Source: Limonium bicolor (taxonomy: Eukaryota; Streptophyta; Magnoliopsida; Caryophyllales; Plumbaginaceae). From it: a stretch of DNA of 64,000 nt. The stretch is from assembly GCA_023374045.1 (NCBI GenBank), contig CM041776.1, positions 316,808,722 through 316,872,721 on the forward strand, written 5' to 3'. The position numbers and the translations under genes were made by a program. How positions within the stretch are numbered: position 1 is the stretch's first letter; every line of letters begins with the position of its first letter. Shown here one piece after another: positions 1-12,423 of this stretch. Under the pieces are notes generated by a model. The model ran no database searches. It was given only the letters and a program-made list of their open reading frames with translations, and was not told where the DNA came from.

Positions 1-1588
1 TCCGTATCACCCATCTTTTCTTTGCAGACGATGCCCTTCTATTTTGCAGAGGAGATAAACGCTCCATCACGCTTATGCTAGACAAAATTACTCTTTTCTC
101 TAATGCCTCTGGGCTTATGCTTAACCCCACCAAATCAGACCTATTCCTTGGGGGGGTTACCCCTGCGCTTGCTAACTCGCTTATCCAACTAACGGGATTC
201 AATCAGGGGTCATTCTCATTTCGCTATCTTGGCATCCCTATCACAGCTAGGAAGCCTAGAGCGGCGGACTTCAACCCCTTAATGGATAACATCCGTAAAG
301 CTATCACTTCTTGGAGCAGTAAATCTCTCTCGTTTGCGGGCAGGCTTGCGCTCATCCAAAGTACACTCTTCGGTATTGTTGGGTTCTGGGCCTCCTGTAT
401 AGCTATCCCTAAGTCGGTCATTAAAAGGGTCAACAACTGTTTTCGTTCGTTCCTTTGGTCAGGTGAGGCTGAAAGCAGCTCTGCTCCCCCAGTTGCTTGG
501 AGCTTCGTTACAAATTCTAAGAAAAATGGCGGACTAGGGCTTAAGGATATCCACAAATGGAATATGTGCTTCATGCTAAAAACTATCTCTGCCATTTCCC
601 ACGACCCGAAGCGCCTTTGGATCCAATGGATCCATAAGCTCTTCCTGCCCACTTTTACCATATGGACGATCGCTGCGAAAGGGAATGATCCTTGGACTTG
701 GAAAGCTATCCTTCATGCTAGGGATTGGTGGATTGAGCAATGTGGGTCACCCAATGATGCCTATTCTCTCTTCCACTCCTATCCTAGCCGCCCCAGGGTC
801 AGCATCTTCTATAAAGATGTCTCTACCCCTCCCGGGCCCTTTCCCTGGTTTAATATATACTGGAACTCTTGGTCCGCCCCCAAGGCTAAATTTATCTCGT
901 GGATTACTCTAAAAGGTAGACTTAAAACCTGTGATAAGCTCCAATCGTGGGGCATTTGTCTTGCTAACAGGTGCTGGCTCTATGAGCGTGCTCAGGAGAC
1001 AAGCGACCATCTTTTTTTCCATTGCAGGTACTCGAGCAGAGTTTGGTGGAGCACTTGTGACTGGTTGGGTATCCCCACGAACAGGAGAAGCCTCCGTAGT
1101 TGTGCACACTGGATCAATCGATACTACAGGAGACGGCGCCCGACGGACTTGGTGAAGAGAGCGGCTGTCGCAAATGTTATCTATCACATCTGGATTGAAA
1201 GATGCAAACGAGCTATGGCAAACCAAGCCAGAGACCCCTCTCTCATAATTTCTGACATCAAGGCGGCAATGAAAGCTATCATATGGACGAAGATGAATTC
1301 AGCCAGATCAGACTTTGACTGGCTTGATAGAGTTCTTTGCTCTTAGGACCTTTCTGTATGTATGATTTCCATTTGGTATTCCAATGTAATTGTAATTTGG
1401 CAACTGCCCTTGGATAATTCTTGTCACCGTTTCGCTGGTTTTATGTGGTAGTTAGGAGGATCTGGTAAACCCAACTTCCTCATAGCTATGACGACCTACT
1501 TGTACTCAAATACATAGTGTCCCTATGTATCTAATTATCATGTAATTCTTTACCTTTTATATATCAATCATTATTTCAAAAAAAAAAA
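1..1588 (+). mobile_element. L1-type LINE, 3' part
   Basis: This is the 3' end of a non-LTR retrotransposon that enters from the left window edge. It contains the end of ORF2, a 3'UTR of about 230 bp, and an 11-base A run at 1578-1588 that fits the LINE poly(A) tail. The 5' part lies outside the window, so neither full length nor target duplication can be checked. The RT and zinc-finger arrangement is that of the plant L1 clade. Confidence 0.85.
3..1346 (+). pseudogene. LINE ORF2 reverse transcriptase, C-terminal 447 codons
   Basis: The frame is open from base 3 to the TAG at 1344-1346 and is cut on the left by the window. The first residues contain the RT catalytic block FFADDALLF. The thumb region follows (for example FRYLGIPITARKP), then the plant LINE linker with FLWSG and GGLGLKDIHKWN. 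The last third matches the zf-RVT zinc-binding domain, with CLANRCWLYERAQETSDHLF and HC before the final tryptophan-rich stretch. In the family this protein nicks DNA and primes cDNA synthesis. No stop interrupts this stretch, so the tail is fairly young, but activity cannot be judged without the endonuclease half. Confidence 0.85.
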
Positions 1589-1743
1589 GTTTCGCTTAAC
1601 CTTCCATAGACACCTTAGTTAACTTCGTTATAGTTAACTTGGTAAAAGTAATTGTTTGTTTTTGTAAAAATTCTGAAATAACACTGTTTTGAAAAATATA
1701 TTCATGTTAGTCTTGTTCCAAAACTAATTTATAACCTTACACT

Positions 1744-2488
1744 TAGAGGTGGCAATTTTTACCCAACCCGATAATCCGATCCAAACCCAACTCATAAATA
1801 GCGGGTATGGGTTAAGATTATTGACCCATTTAATTTTTGGGTTGGGTATGAGTTAACTATTAAATATATGGGTTGGGTATGGATTAAGGTCATAACCCGA
1901 ACTCAACCCGACTCGTTTACTTAAAATTAAAAATAAATAAATATGTATATTTCTTGCTTGGATATATATTAATTCTATAACCTTTAGTATAATAGAAAAC
2001 AAAAATACTATCACTCCTTTGGGCCCACACAAATAATTATTTTATAAATCTAAATATATTCTTTAGGTCATCTATATCCACCATTCACTGTTTGTTTGAA
2101 AAACCTAAATATTATGTTAATCATTAGTCGCACAAATTCTGCCGTTCACGCTATTTCATCTGCACAAATAATAACTGAGAGTTAAGATTATTGACCCATT
2201 TAACAGAATGTTGACATTTGAAAAAAACAACACACAATAATTCAAAATAAATGACCGTCGTGTGCATGTTTTTATGGATGAATGATCATTTTACAGAAAA
2301 ACAAGAGTATTTGTATTTAAACGGGTTAAACGGGTCGGGTTTGGGTTCAATGATTTTATATGGGTTGGGTATGGGTTGAAAGTTTGTAACCCCATTATTT
2401 TTTTGTCGGGTATGGGTTAATACAATTTTAATCGGATTGGGTATGGGTGAGCTTCAACCCGACCCATTAACCCGAATTGCCACCCCTA
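1744..2488. mobile_element. hAT-type MITE, 745 bp
   Basis: The ends are tagaggtggcaat at 1744 and its near-perfect inverse attgccaccccta ending at 2488 (one mismatch in 13). An identical 8-bp direct repeat, cttacact, flanks the element at 1736-1743 and 2489-2496, and 8 bp is the hAT hallmark. The subterminal regions are packed with ggtatgggtt/aacccataccc motifs on both arms, typical of these plant MITEs. There is no coding capacity, so it must be mobilised in trans by a hAT transposase. Confidence 0.88.
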
Positions 2489-2496
2489 CTTACACT

Positions 2497-5400
2497 TCCG
2501 AGAGAAATCGTCACTCCAAAAGGCAGATTCACTTATTCTTGCGTCACATTAGCAACCTTGTGAGCACACAAAAGAACTGCTTTAGAAAGACATTTTAAAA
2601 TCAGTTTCTTCCAGTTTTTTTCTCGAGAGTGTTATTTTACAAATTAGTTTCAAATGTAGGCTAATAGGGTGATTAATTTTGTAAAAAAGTGTTATTATGG
2701 AAGTTTTTACTTCTAAAACAGAGAACACCAAATCATAAGGGGATACTTATGAGTGATGACATGTCATCCAAATCGAAGAAATACTAGTGCCGTGTAAATA
2801 AACCAAAATTCGATCAAGCACAGCGAAGCGAAAGTTCTTATTTAGGGTAAAATTCTTCATTCTAAGACCACGGGCTGTACAATGCAATGCATGATTGAAC
2901 ACGATGACGATGAAGTGGCAGCAGTCAAACGATGATCAAGCCAGACAACTGTGGTGGTTTCCATTTCTGTCTCGCACTTACAGGCACCCTCGGTCTCACC
3001 CTCACACCACTCTGTCATCGTCTTCTTCGAATGTCAGCTGTCACGATAATCCATCTTTTTAGATACTCTCCTTGCAGGCTGCATTGTCTTTACGAGCTCT
3101 TCGATATCCGTTAACCGGCAAGCAAAAGTTTCTGATTTTCTTTTCTGGATTGAATCCTTTCGTTTGATCTCTGGGTTCAGTTTTACAAATTGGACACTCT
3201 CTTGTATAAGTTCTGTTCCTACATACATAAAACTTGTACGAGTATCGAGAAGAACAACATGGCTCTAGGATGACAAGTGGGCTTCCAGTTTGTTCTGGCC
3301 TCTGCACCTTGGAAGCCCAAAGGCAAATTACGATAGAGTTTATCTTTGATGCTTTCAATGATCCAAATCGTTTCCGGTGTCGGTCAACTGTATTTTCTGT
3401 TGTTTAGATTAGAATTCGGCCTCATGTGTCCTTGTTTATTTATGAGGAAGCAATTCACAGTCAACCATGAAATATGCGTCGACCCATCATATCCTAGGCA
3501 AGCTAAAACTATTAAATTAGCATTTCTTGGATAATTCACTCACTATATTGTTATTTTGGTATAGTTCATTGAAAGGCTCGTTACGACATTTAGCATTCAT
3601 GAGGAGTATATCGTTCACTGTTCTGTTATCTCATAGTTTCTCTCTACATCTGTCATAAAAGCGTATATCTCGGTTACTACTGCATCTGACTAACACAGTG
3701 AATACCTCTAAGGCAGAATTATACTGGTACGTAATGTGATATCTTTGATTTTCCTAACACTTATTCTCATGCTTGAGTAGTAAGAGCTCACATAGGCGGC
3801 AAACCTAATTAGTAAGCATGAGACAATCGGGTCATATTTAGATTAAACAAATGTGAGTGGTTAGTAAAAGTTCTTTTATAAATAATTGGAAGTAAAGCTG
3901 TTGGAGTGAATGTTTTAATTTTCTGTAAGAGCTAATCCTAGGAATTGTTGGTCTTAAATCTTCATCAATGATCCATCATTTGAACAAGTTCTTAAAGGTA
4001 CTATGATTGCGCAGGTACAGTGGTTCATTAGTGTTTTACCAATAATTCTAGTTTTGCAGATGAGTCTCTCAAGCCTTTCAAAGAGAATTGAACTTTTTTT
4101 TATATGTTTCGTATGTGGAAATCTATACATGACTTCAAGGGACTTGGTATAGGCAAGTCTATCGGGAAAGTTTGTTGTAATGCTTGTCTTCATCTCAACA
4201 TAGACAGGTTCAATGTTGATATGATATTTGGTAGGTAATTTGATTCATGCAAGATGCAATCTTCCTTAAATGTGATCCTCTTGGAAATGAAACTCAGTTT
4301 AGTGTGAGAACGGGGCTGCTGGTGAAATTTGACTGAAATAGGTTTCTAGTTGTAGAGGATGGGGCAACTTGTCCTTGCTTCTTTGATAGTATAGACTATT
4401 GATAGTACTGACTTGAAGAAATTGGAAAGATTTTGAAGTTATTCATCGACACTGTGGTTGATTTAGTGAAGTCATAGATAAGTAACTGCTCAATAATTTC
4501 ACTGAAAGATAAGATCAGTTGTTTCCCTAACTATAATAAGTTGATCGTTGATTTTGTCAATGCTAACTATGAAGTGGTGGATATATATCTGTACTTAAAA
4601 GGGCTCAGGAGGGCCCATGAATACTTAAAACCAGAAGGGGGTTTAATAGATGATATGAGTGTCATTGGCCCTTTCTCTCTAGTTGTGAAATCTGATCTGT
4701 GTTGTGAAGTTACAATTCTCTTTTGAGAAAATGCTCTGCCAATGTTGCGTTTTCAGTGTAAAAGTAGATGCCTCTCTCGAGTAAATCACCATTCTCGTCA
4801 TGCACATTCTTGACATGTGTATGTTCAGTATGAACTTTGAAGGAAAAGAACAAATATGCTTGTAGTTACGAAGATCTTGTATCAGTATCACACATGCTAA
4901 GCAGGTGTTTCTTGGCTCTTCTTGGTAACATCTTTGATAGATGCAGTTTATCAAGGCATCTATTTGTGCTGCGTATTGCTGTAAGTCTTGCTTACATGCC
5001 TCCTTGAGACTGTTAATGTGCATCCATCAACATTTCTGGTGATTTTTTTCGCAGACGTTGCAGGTTAGACTAGAAGTTCAGTTGTAACATATCAGTCTGG
5101 TTTTTATGTGGTAAGTTTTTATTCTTCTTGTCTATGCTATTGAAGTATCGCTTATGCTCGAGTATTTACCCACATGACATATACTGCGCAAGTGGCGGTG
5201 GTTATTTCCAAATTCCATTTCTCAAAAATATATCAGAACCTGTATAATAAGGTCCTTGAGGGAGCTAATTGATGTCTTTATATGCGGAAATTTTTATTTA
5301 TTTTCTTCTTGAGTGCATGTGCATTGATATTGTCAATTGACCACAGCCACACTGTACGACCAGAGATGCTATTTCAACATTTGATGGTTATTCAAATTGT

Positions 5401-8047
5401 CTATTCTGAATAGGAGCTATCTGGCTTCATCTTGTTGGATGTTTCTTCCCGGACAATGGAGTAGAAATATTCGATGTAAAATGTAAGTCTTAATGAATAA
5501 TCTTGCAATAGTACTCTGATGATTAGATTTGAACGGTATTATCCAATTTGAGAAGGTACGGCAAAGTTTCTTGAACTCTGTGCGTAAGTTGCAAGGCATC
5601 CTATGGTTTCTGGTGTTTCATTTTTTCAGTTGACAACATATGGTTCTTCAACCCATATACATCCATTTTTCGCTGGTTGTTAGTTCTCTTTTAGATCTCT
5701 CAGAAACTGGTATATGTATGTCATGGAGATTTCTCACTAGCAAAAGATGCATATGTTTTTGTGAAACACCCTCTTCTCAAATCCAAATTTATCTCCAAAG
5801 AGCAGCAAGCTTAATTAATACAATTTTCCGCTACCAAATAAGATTTCAAGTGCTTCATGTTGAGATTATATGTTTGGGGCCTCCTTCAAAACGAAGAACA
5901 GGAGATAGTACTGTTCTGCTTGAGTTTATTTATTTCTGTAATGTGGGATGGCAAACCTCAAGTTGCCACAGACATTTTTTTAAATAATTTTAGATTGTCA
6001 CCTGAAAGCTAGTGCATCTTTGTTTGATTACGCTCTCAATAATTGAAGAGAATGAAGAATGACTTAACTTATACTCTATCCTCATCCAGAACTATGGAGC
6101 CACTGGATTTCGTGAATCTATAAAAAATTATGGAGAAAGAGTGAGTGTTAATTGATTTGCTTCTATCTGTTGCCCTCAATTAGCTCACCATAAAAGTTTG
6201 TGTCCTAGTTTTATCTATCAACAGTCAGTATTTCTTCCTCCACGTACACACATATACGCTCCAACAGTATATCTATTAGTGCATTCTATGTAGTCCTGTT
6301 TTTGGAAACATCAAGTCCAGAAACTACCAACACGGCAATTTAGTCGGCCATTGCTCTGGGATTTGTCTTAAACCTGAGCACACTTTGTTTCTATTGAAAA
6401 CTATTTTGCTAAACTGTAATCTTTGGAGTTTGTACTAATGACAGTTGTATTGTCCAAAACCACTTTAGCTTAATAGATGCAAGACTTATTTTGCTGTAAA
6501 GAAGTCATTTCTATGTTTACTACTCATTCATTGTGTTTCCTTGCCAAAAGCCAGTGGGAATTGAAGGATTCATTATACTTTTGGATAGGACGGTCGGTGA
6601 AACTAACCCATGCTATGCTGAATACAACATTAACTTCGTTTGTGTAACAATTGGCTGTTTACTAATGAGTGATTACACTGCTACTATATTATTGACCTGA
6701 TTAATTGCATGGTTGTTTAGTATATTAAGTATATTTAAGATGACTGATCTGTTCAGAATGTTTGATTAATATAATGCTGGACTGAATTTGCATCCAAAGC
6801 TTGAGACTGTTCTGTATGCTACTACCAGTAGCTAAAACTTCTGTCTCTAATATTTGTGAGAATGTGTAGGCTTCCTTACTATTAGGTGTAATTTTTAAAC
6901 TCATAAAGGTGTCAGAGAAGATCATGAGCTAAGATTCATGGGATGACGTGGCAGATTTTAAAAAACGCCCTTGTTTCTTTGAACCTCTATGTGCACAAGT
7001 ATGTAGAGGCTTAGCGCCTACTTGCACTAGTACTGATCTTGGAATCATAATCTGGTTTGCTTAGCCCCTTTCTTTGTGGCTAATATTGGGTCATTGCTTT
7101 AATTATGTCTAAAAAGAAAAACTGAATGAATAGATACTAGAAAATTGTACCATCTTTTCTTGATCAACAAAAGAAAGAAGTTTTTTTCCATCTTTGCATA
7201 AGCCAAAAGCACTATGAATATTTCTAGGTTGATAAAGTTAAGTATGTTGTTTGGAAGTTGGGAAGGGACATGAGGATCGAATGAACCCTCAATTACAATT
7301 TACAAACGACATTTGGGTTTTTAATTCCTGGGAGATGCCACTGAACCTGAACCATATAGGTCCTGGTTGATAGGGTTTAAGTATGTGTTTCGGGAAGTGG
7401 ATCTGTTAATAAAGCTATGGCAACACAGTTGTTTCATGGTCCCTGATTGATGTTCGTCTGCATGTTCATCATTTTTGGTTCTGGAAATTATTCTCCTAGT
7501 TCAGTAATGCATATATGATTAGGCAAAATCTAGGAAGACAATACCGGGGAAGTAATGACTTTGAGGGTATCTTTTTTTATCTGAAATTGTCGATGTAGAT
7601 GCTGGGGAGGAAAGGAAAAGAAGACTGTACTGAACTCTTGTAAAGAATTCTGGGTGGGATACATTTGATTTGACCAGGATAAAAGGACAGTTTGATGACT
7701 AAGTCGATCCTCATTATAAAAGTTGATATATATAACAGAGCCCATGTGCAAGAACCGCAAACTTTTAACCTAGCTAAGAAAGAAATTAAAAAAACAAGGT
7801 ATCTCTGTTATTTTTTAATTGAAAGGGCAAATTGGAGCTTTCAGCCTGAAATAGTCACAGTCCCCAGTGTAAGATCCCCTCGTGCGTCTCAAACGCTGAT
7901 CCCTTCTGTTGTTTCTACCGCCCTGTAGACTGTAGTACTCTCTACCCAACCCACCATCTTCTCTCCACCATGGCAAGCACCATCATCTCTGTCATCGTAA
8001 TTAATATAAATACTACTCTTTATCTCGTTACTCGCAAAACTCAATTA
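2497..8047. other. intergenic, no gene recognised
   Basis: About 5.5 kb of AT-rich, apparently non-repetitive DNA. The longest frames (99 to 115 codons) have no family resemblance and no consistent coding character. 2850-3360 is less AT-rich than its surroundings and contains a short inverted repeat (gggcttcca ... tggaagccc, about 3270-3320). I could not assemble exons of any known protein. A good Kozak ATG at 7971 (ccaccATGGC) opens only a frame of about 36 codons. An unannotated non-coding transcript cannot be excluded. Confidence 0.4.
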
Positions 8048-8260
8048 GGGCATCCACAATGGTGTGGATTCCACCCATAGTGTTAAAAAAGAAAAAAGAA
8101 AATGATGAGGTGGAGGAGAGAAGATGTGAGAGAGTTGCTTAATTAAGAACCTGGAAAGAGAAGATTCTTACTGACACATGGAGAGAGAATGTGAGAGAAG
8201 AGATTATAATAATATTTTTAGGTGGGTGGAATCCAAAGACTTTATGGGAATTTCGTTTCT
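8048..8260. mobile_element. probable degenerate PIF/Harbinger-like MITE
   Basis: It begins gggcatccacaatggtgtgg directly after TTA, the start and target typical of plant Harbinger-type MITEs. A perfect 12-bp inverted pair, tggattccaccc (8065-8076) and gggtggaatcca (8224-8235), sits near the two ends. The interior (gatgaggtggaggagagaag, repeated gagag) is the usual filler of this MITE class. The outermost right end is too decayed to place, so the right boundary is approximate. Confidence 0.45.
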
Positions 8261-9207
8261 TTACAGTATTATTCTATATCATGTGATGTGATCCCTCATC
8301 GATCGTTGCCTCTTAGTCCATGTTAATTTTGGGATACCATCATCATAGCTGATTGTAACATGTTCATCATCATTTATGATCATCATGTTACCACTGTGAG
8401 TCTGATGTGGCTGTTGGCTGGATCTTTGACCCTTGACCAAGTTGACAAGGAAGGAAGGTAAACAAAATAAGTTGTGGTATTGTATATACTACTTGCGATG
8501 TTATTAATAGGGAAGGATGAATCAGAACATATACATAGTCTGTAGTACGACCACCACGAATATATATGCTATAATACTCTGCTTAGTATCAGTAACCCGA
8601 TTTTTAGATACTCATGAAGCTGGCCGATGGAGACTAAAAAATCTTTTGGAAGTCAGGGCATTTTTGGATCTCTTGCACGTGAGGTTTGTTCATTCAATAA
8701 ATACCTTTGTGCTTTACTTAACAGGTGGGGTCGGCCACTTGCCCAGTACAAGCAAGTGCCAGTACCCGAAACGCAACGCCTCCTTTTTGCCACCACCTGA
8801 CCTCACCCCGTTTGTGTGTGCTTCTTCTACAAGCTTATCTCTTATTATGCTTCACCTATGCTATGAATAAATGCTATGCTTAGCAGCAGTGTTGTGGAGG
8901 CACACGTGTAGGACACGTTGGTTTCTTTTCTTGTGCCTCTTCACCCCTACTTTCCTTATCTTGTATTTGTAGATACTATTCTTCCCTGCATTTGCATTAT
9001 ATTTGACTGATAATTCCTTCTGTATACACGTGCCAGGATCTCGATGAATAGGTCCCTCCTCCTAAAGACTTCTAATTACTTGAATTTTAACTCTACTCAA
9101 AGTGGACTAATTCTCAATTTGAACCTTAATGACTATCTTTCGCCAGGTATCTCCTGGCCGGAAATCTTACTAGTGCAGTAGTTCTTTTGAGCATATTTTA
9201 CTGTTGT
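8261..9207. other. intergenic, no gene recognised
   Basis: AT-rich DNA left of the first copia element. A 117-codon ATG frame at 8517-8870 (+) resembles no family and has no clear promoter or splice context. I see a short near-palindrome around 8354-8393 (gtaacatg ... catgttac) and nothing else. Confidence 0.35.
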
Positions 9208-9212
9208 AATCT

Positions 9213-9450
9213 TGAAGAATGAGAGAATCCCAAGATATTTACTGTTGTATTGTATTCATTATGTATTGTCGGCTGTGTTGTTTACAATGTTAACCTAGAG
9301 AGTGTATTTATAGAGTTCTGTACAGATAAGAATATTGGACATTACATAATGGGTTTTATGGGCTTAAGTGTAACATAAAGCATAACTCTCTATTTGTGGG
9401 CATGTTCCCTCTTTTCTGAATCGGGCCTATTATTTGTGACTGATCTATCA
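9213..9450 (-). repeat. copia-1 3' LTR
   Basis: 238 bp, tgaagaatgagag to tctatca. It matches 13400-13637 with five substitutions and no indels. On the minus strand it is the downstream LTR because the purine-rich tract lies beside it at 9451-9460. Confidence 0.95.
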
Positions 9451-12423
9451 TTCCCCCGCGTTTCGAACGGTAGAAGACACAGTTTGGAACGGAGAAAAGA
9501 GAATCGAGCTCCTGACAATGGCTTTGTCAAAATATCCGCGACCTGATCTGCACCATGGATGAAGGAGATGCGAAGCGATTTGTTCTGAACACGCTCCCGC
9601 ACGAAATGAAAATCAAGCCCGATGTGTTTGGCACGAGCATGGAAGACGGGATTCGCAGCCAAGTATGTCGCGCCTAGATTGTCGCACCACAAGACCAGAG
9701 CTTCAGGTAAGTAAATCCCTAGCTATCCTAGTAGATTTTGTATCCATACTAGTTCGCATGTAGCATAGGCCATGGATCTGTATTCTGCCTCGGTTGTAGA
9801 TCGTGCGACAGTAGGTTGTTTCTTAGACTGCCATGAAATTAGAGTTTTGCCCAAAAAAACACAATAACCGGTTGTGGATTTTCGATCTGTGATGTCACTG
9901 GCCCAATCTACATCTGAGTAGGCAGATAAAAGAGGTCGAGACTGAGTCGAGATGTGATAGGAAAAATTTTGTGTAGATCTGAGATAACGAAGGATTCTTT
10001 TGAGTGATTGCCAGTGGTAGGCAGTAGGGGAGTGCATCGCTTGACACAGTTTGTTGACTGAAAACCCTAGATCAGGTCTGGTTAATGACAAATATTGTAG
10101 GGCACCAAGTAAGCTTCTGAACTGAGTGGGATTTTCATATGGGTTCGAGTCTGTGGGAGAGGAAGTAGATGTGGTGCTCATGGGTGTGAGAACAGGCCTG
10201 CTGTTTGTCATGTTGGCTCGGGCTAATATAGATTGAATGTATTTGTTCTGATTGAGGAATAAACCTTGAGATGTTCTGTGAATGTGCATGCCCAAAAAAT
10301 AATGTAGTGGCCCTAGGTTTTTAACTGGGAAGATAGATGAAATTTTGTGAATGAAATGTTGGACAAGAGAGTGGGAGGAACCTGTAATCAGGATATCATC
10401 TACATAGATGAGTAGATAAAGAGTGTCTTGCCCATGTTGGTATATAAACAGAGAGGTGTCAGCTTTGGAAGAGTGAAACCCTAGGGAAAATAGAGTATCA
10501 CTGAGCTTGGAAAACCAGGCCCTAGGGGCTTGCTTTAGTCCATAAATGGACTTATGCAATAGACACACATGGTTAGGATAATATGGGTGGATAAAACCAG
10601 GGGGTTACTGCAAGTATATGTGCTCCTTTAGTTCACCTTGTAGAAAGGCATTATCAATGTCTATCTGATTTATGGGCCACTATTTCAGAACTGCTAGAGT
10701 GAGAATGAGCCTAATTGTTGTAGGCTTAATGACGGGGCTAAAGGTCTCTTCATAGTCAATCCCCTCTGTTTGTGTATATCCCCTTGTCACTAGCCTGGCT
10801 TTCCTTCTTTCTATTGTGCCATCTGATTTGTGTTTGGTTTTGAGAACCCACTTGACCCCTAGGGGTTTGATATGTGCTGGTTTGGGCACAAGAGTCCATG
10901 TGTGATTGTATTGTAATGCTTGAAATTCCTTGTGCATAGCATCTAGCCAGACTTGGAACTTGATTGCTTGATTGAAAGTGGGCTCTTCAGGAATTTTCTC
11001 TGTAGAATTGGCATTGGGCCAAGGCATAGTCCCATCTGTTCGAACTAGAGGCTTCCTTATATTAGCCCTAGCTCTAGTGACCATAGGATGTGGTGGAGGT
11101 GGTGGTATGACTGGTGATTCAGATGGCATGGGACTGTTGGTGTGGGAGTTTGGTGTAGAGGTCTGAGAACTGGTGGGAGTAAATGCTAGAGGAGAGTGTC
11201 TTGGTGTGAGGGAAGTGTGAGGTGAGGGGGAATTGGGATGAGTGGAGCTAGGTAATGGTGTAAATAGGGACTGATCTGTTTGGGACTGGTTGTTTGGATA
11301 GACAGGAGGAGAGGACAGATGAAAGGTGTAGGTGTTTGAAGAGGGTGAGTGTGTGACAGTATCATAGGTGGTAGGTTCTGAAAAGGGAAAGGTCTTCTCA
11401 TTAAATAGGACATCTCGTGATGTGTAGACTCTGTGAGTGCTCAAATCCAAACAAATGTAACCAGCATAGTTGGCAGCATAGCCCAGAAAGACACACCTGA
11501 CAGACCTGTAATTCAGTTTGTGAGAGTTGTAAGGTCTCATGTTGGGCCAGCATTCACAGCCAAAGACCTTTAGAAAGGTATAGTTAGGGATTCTCTGAAA
11601 CAGTTTCTGAAATGGACTCTGATTGGAGAGCACAGGTGTGGGTGTTCTATTGATGAGGTAGGTAGATGTGTGAAAGGCTCTCTCCCAGTACTGCAAGGGA
11701 AGAGAGGCATGTGCCAAGAGGGACAACCCCTTATCTACTATCTGTCTGTGTCTAGTCTCAATAGCCCCATTCTGCTGATGGGAATAGGGGCAGCTGATTC
11801 TTAGAGCAATTCCCAGTTCTTTCAAAATAGGGTAGAGAGGCTTAAACTCTGTACCACCATCCACCTGAAAGCTTTTAACAGAAGCATGGAAATAATTTCC
11901 CACTAGTTTGAGAAACTGAGTGATGATGGCAGTTACTTCTGATTTAGCAGACATAAAGAAGATCCACACAAATTTACTAAAATCATCAACAAGAGCCAGA
12001 TAATATTTGTGGCCAGAAGTAGAAAGTATGTGGATGGTCCCCAAACATCAGCATATAGCAGTTCAAAAGGTTTAGCAGACATAGAGGGGCTAGGGGTATG
12101 GGGTAGGGCATGCATTTTGCCCATAAAACAGCCTCTGCAAGAGGTGATATCCACAGGTTTAGTAGAAACAAAAACAGGTAATTGAAAATTCTTGATAGTT
12201 AAACTAGTAACCCTAGAGGAAGGGTGTCCTAGTCTTTGGTGCCAGACAGTGGAACAGCTTCTTTCAGCAACATTAGCCTGCTTTTCCTTAGTCATCAGGT
12301 TGGATTGTTGATAAGGAAACTGATAGAGACCATTTTCAACCCCTCCTCTGAGAAGAACCCTCTTCATAGCTAGGTCCTTTATAACAAAGAAAGTAGGAAA
12401 GAATTCAATGGAGACATTATTGT
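9390..12423 (-). pseudogene. copia-1 pol: GAG-pre-integrase, integrase, RT, RNase H
   Basis: Reading leftward: the frame enters just after the deleted protease, then comes the GAG-pre-integrase block (WHQRLGHPSS, CRGCFMGK), followed by a frameshift near 12040. The integrase core follows (LVDDFSKFVWIF, QVDGGTEF, QQNGAIE), then the RT opening (GVKWVLKTKHKSDG, FSPVIKPTTIR), the catalytic YVDD near 10400, and copia RNase H ([21 protein letters not shown]). Three in-frame stops interrupt RT and RNase H, at 10680-10682, about 10607 and 9723-9725. The frame resumes unshifted after each. The terminal stop falls inside the LTR. No protease DSGA motif is present anywhere. Confidence 0.92.
9451..9460 (-). 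other. polypurine tract of copia-1
   Basis: The minus strand reads cgcgggggaa directly before the 3' LTR, the expected place and composition for the plus-strand primer. Confidence 0.75.

Noticed and set aside
3270..3320. gggcttcca/tggaagccc inverted repeat as a microRNA precursor
   Set aside because: The stem is only 9 bp and no known mature microRNA sequence is recognised.
2932..5987. Several frames of 60-115 codons between the first MITE and copia-1
   Set aside because: They overlap on both strands, have no motifs and cannot be joined by plausible splice sites into a known protein.
8517..8870. 117-codon ATG frame
   Set aside because: No family resemblance, no matching promoter or splice context, and AT-rich spacer of this size gives such frames by chance.
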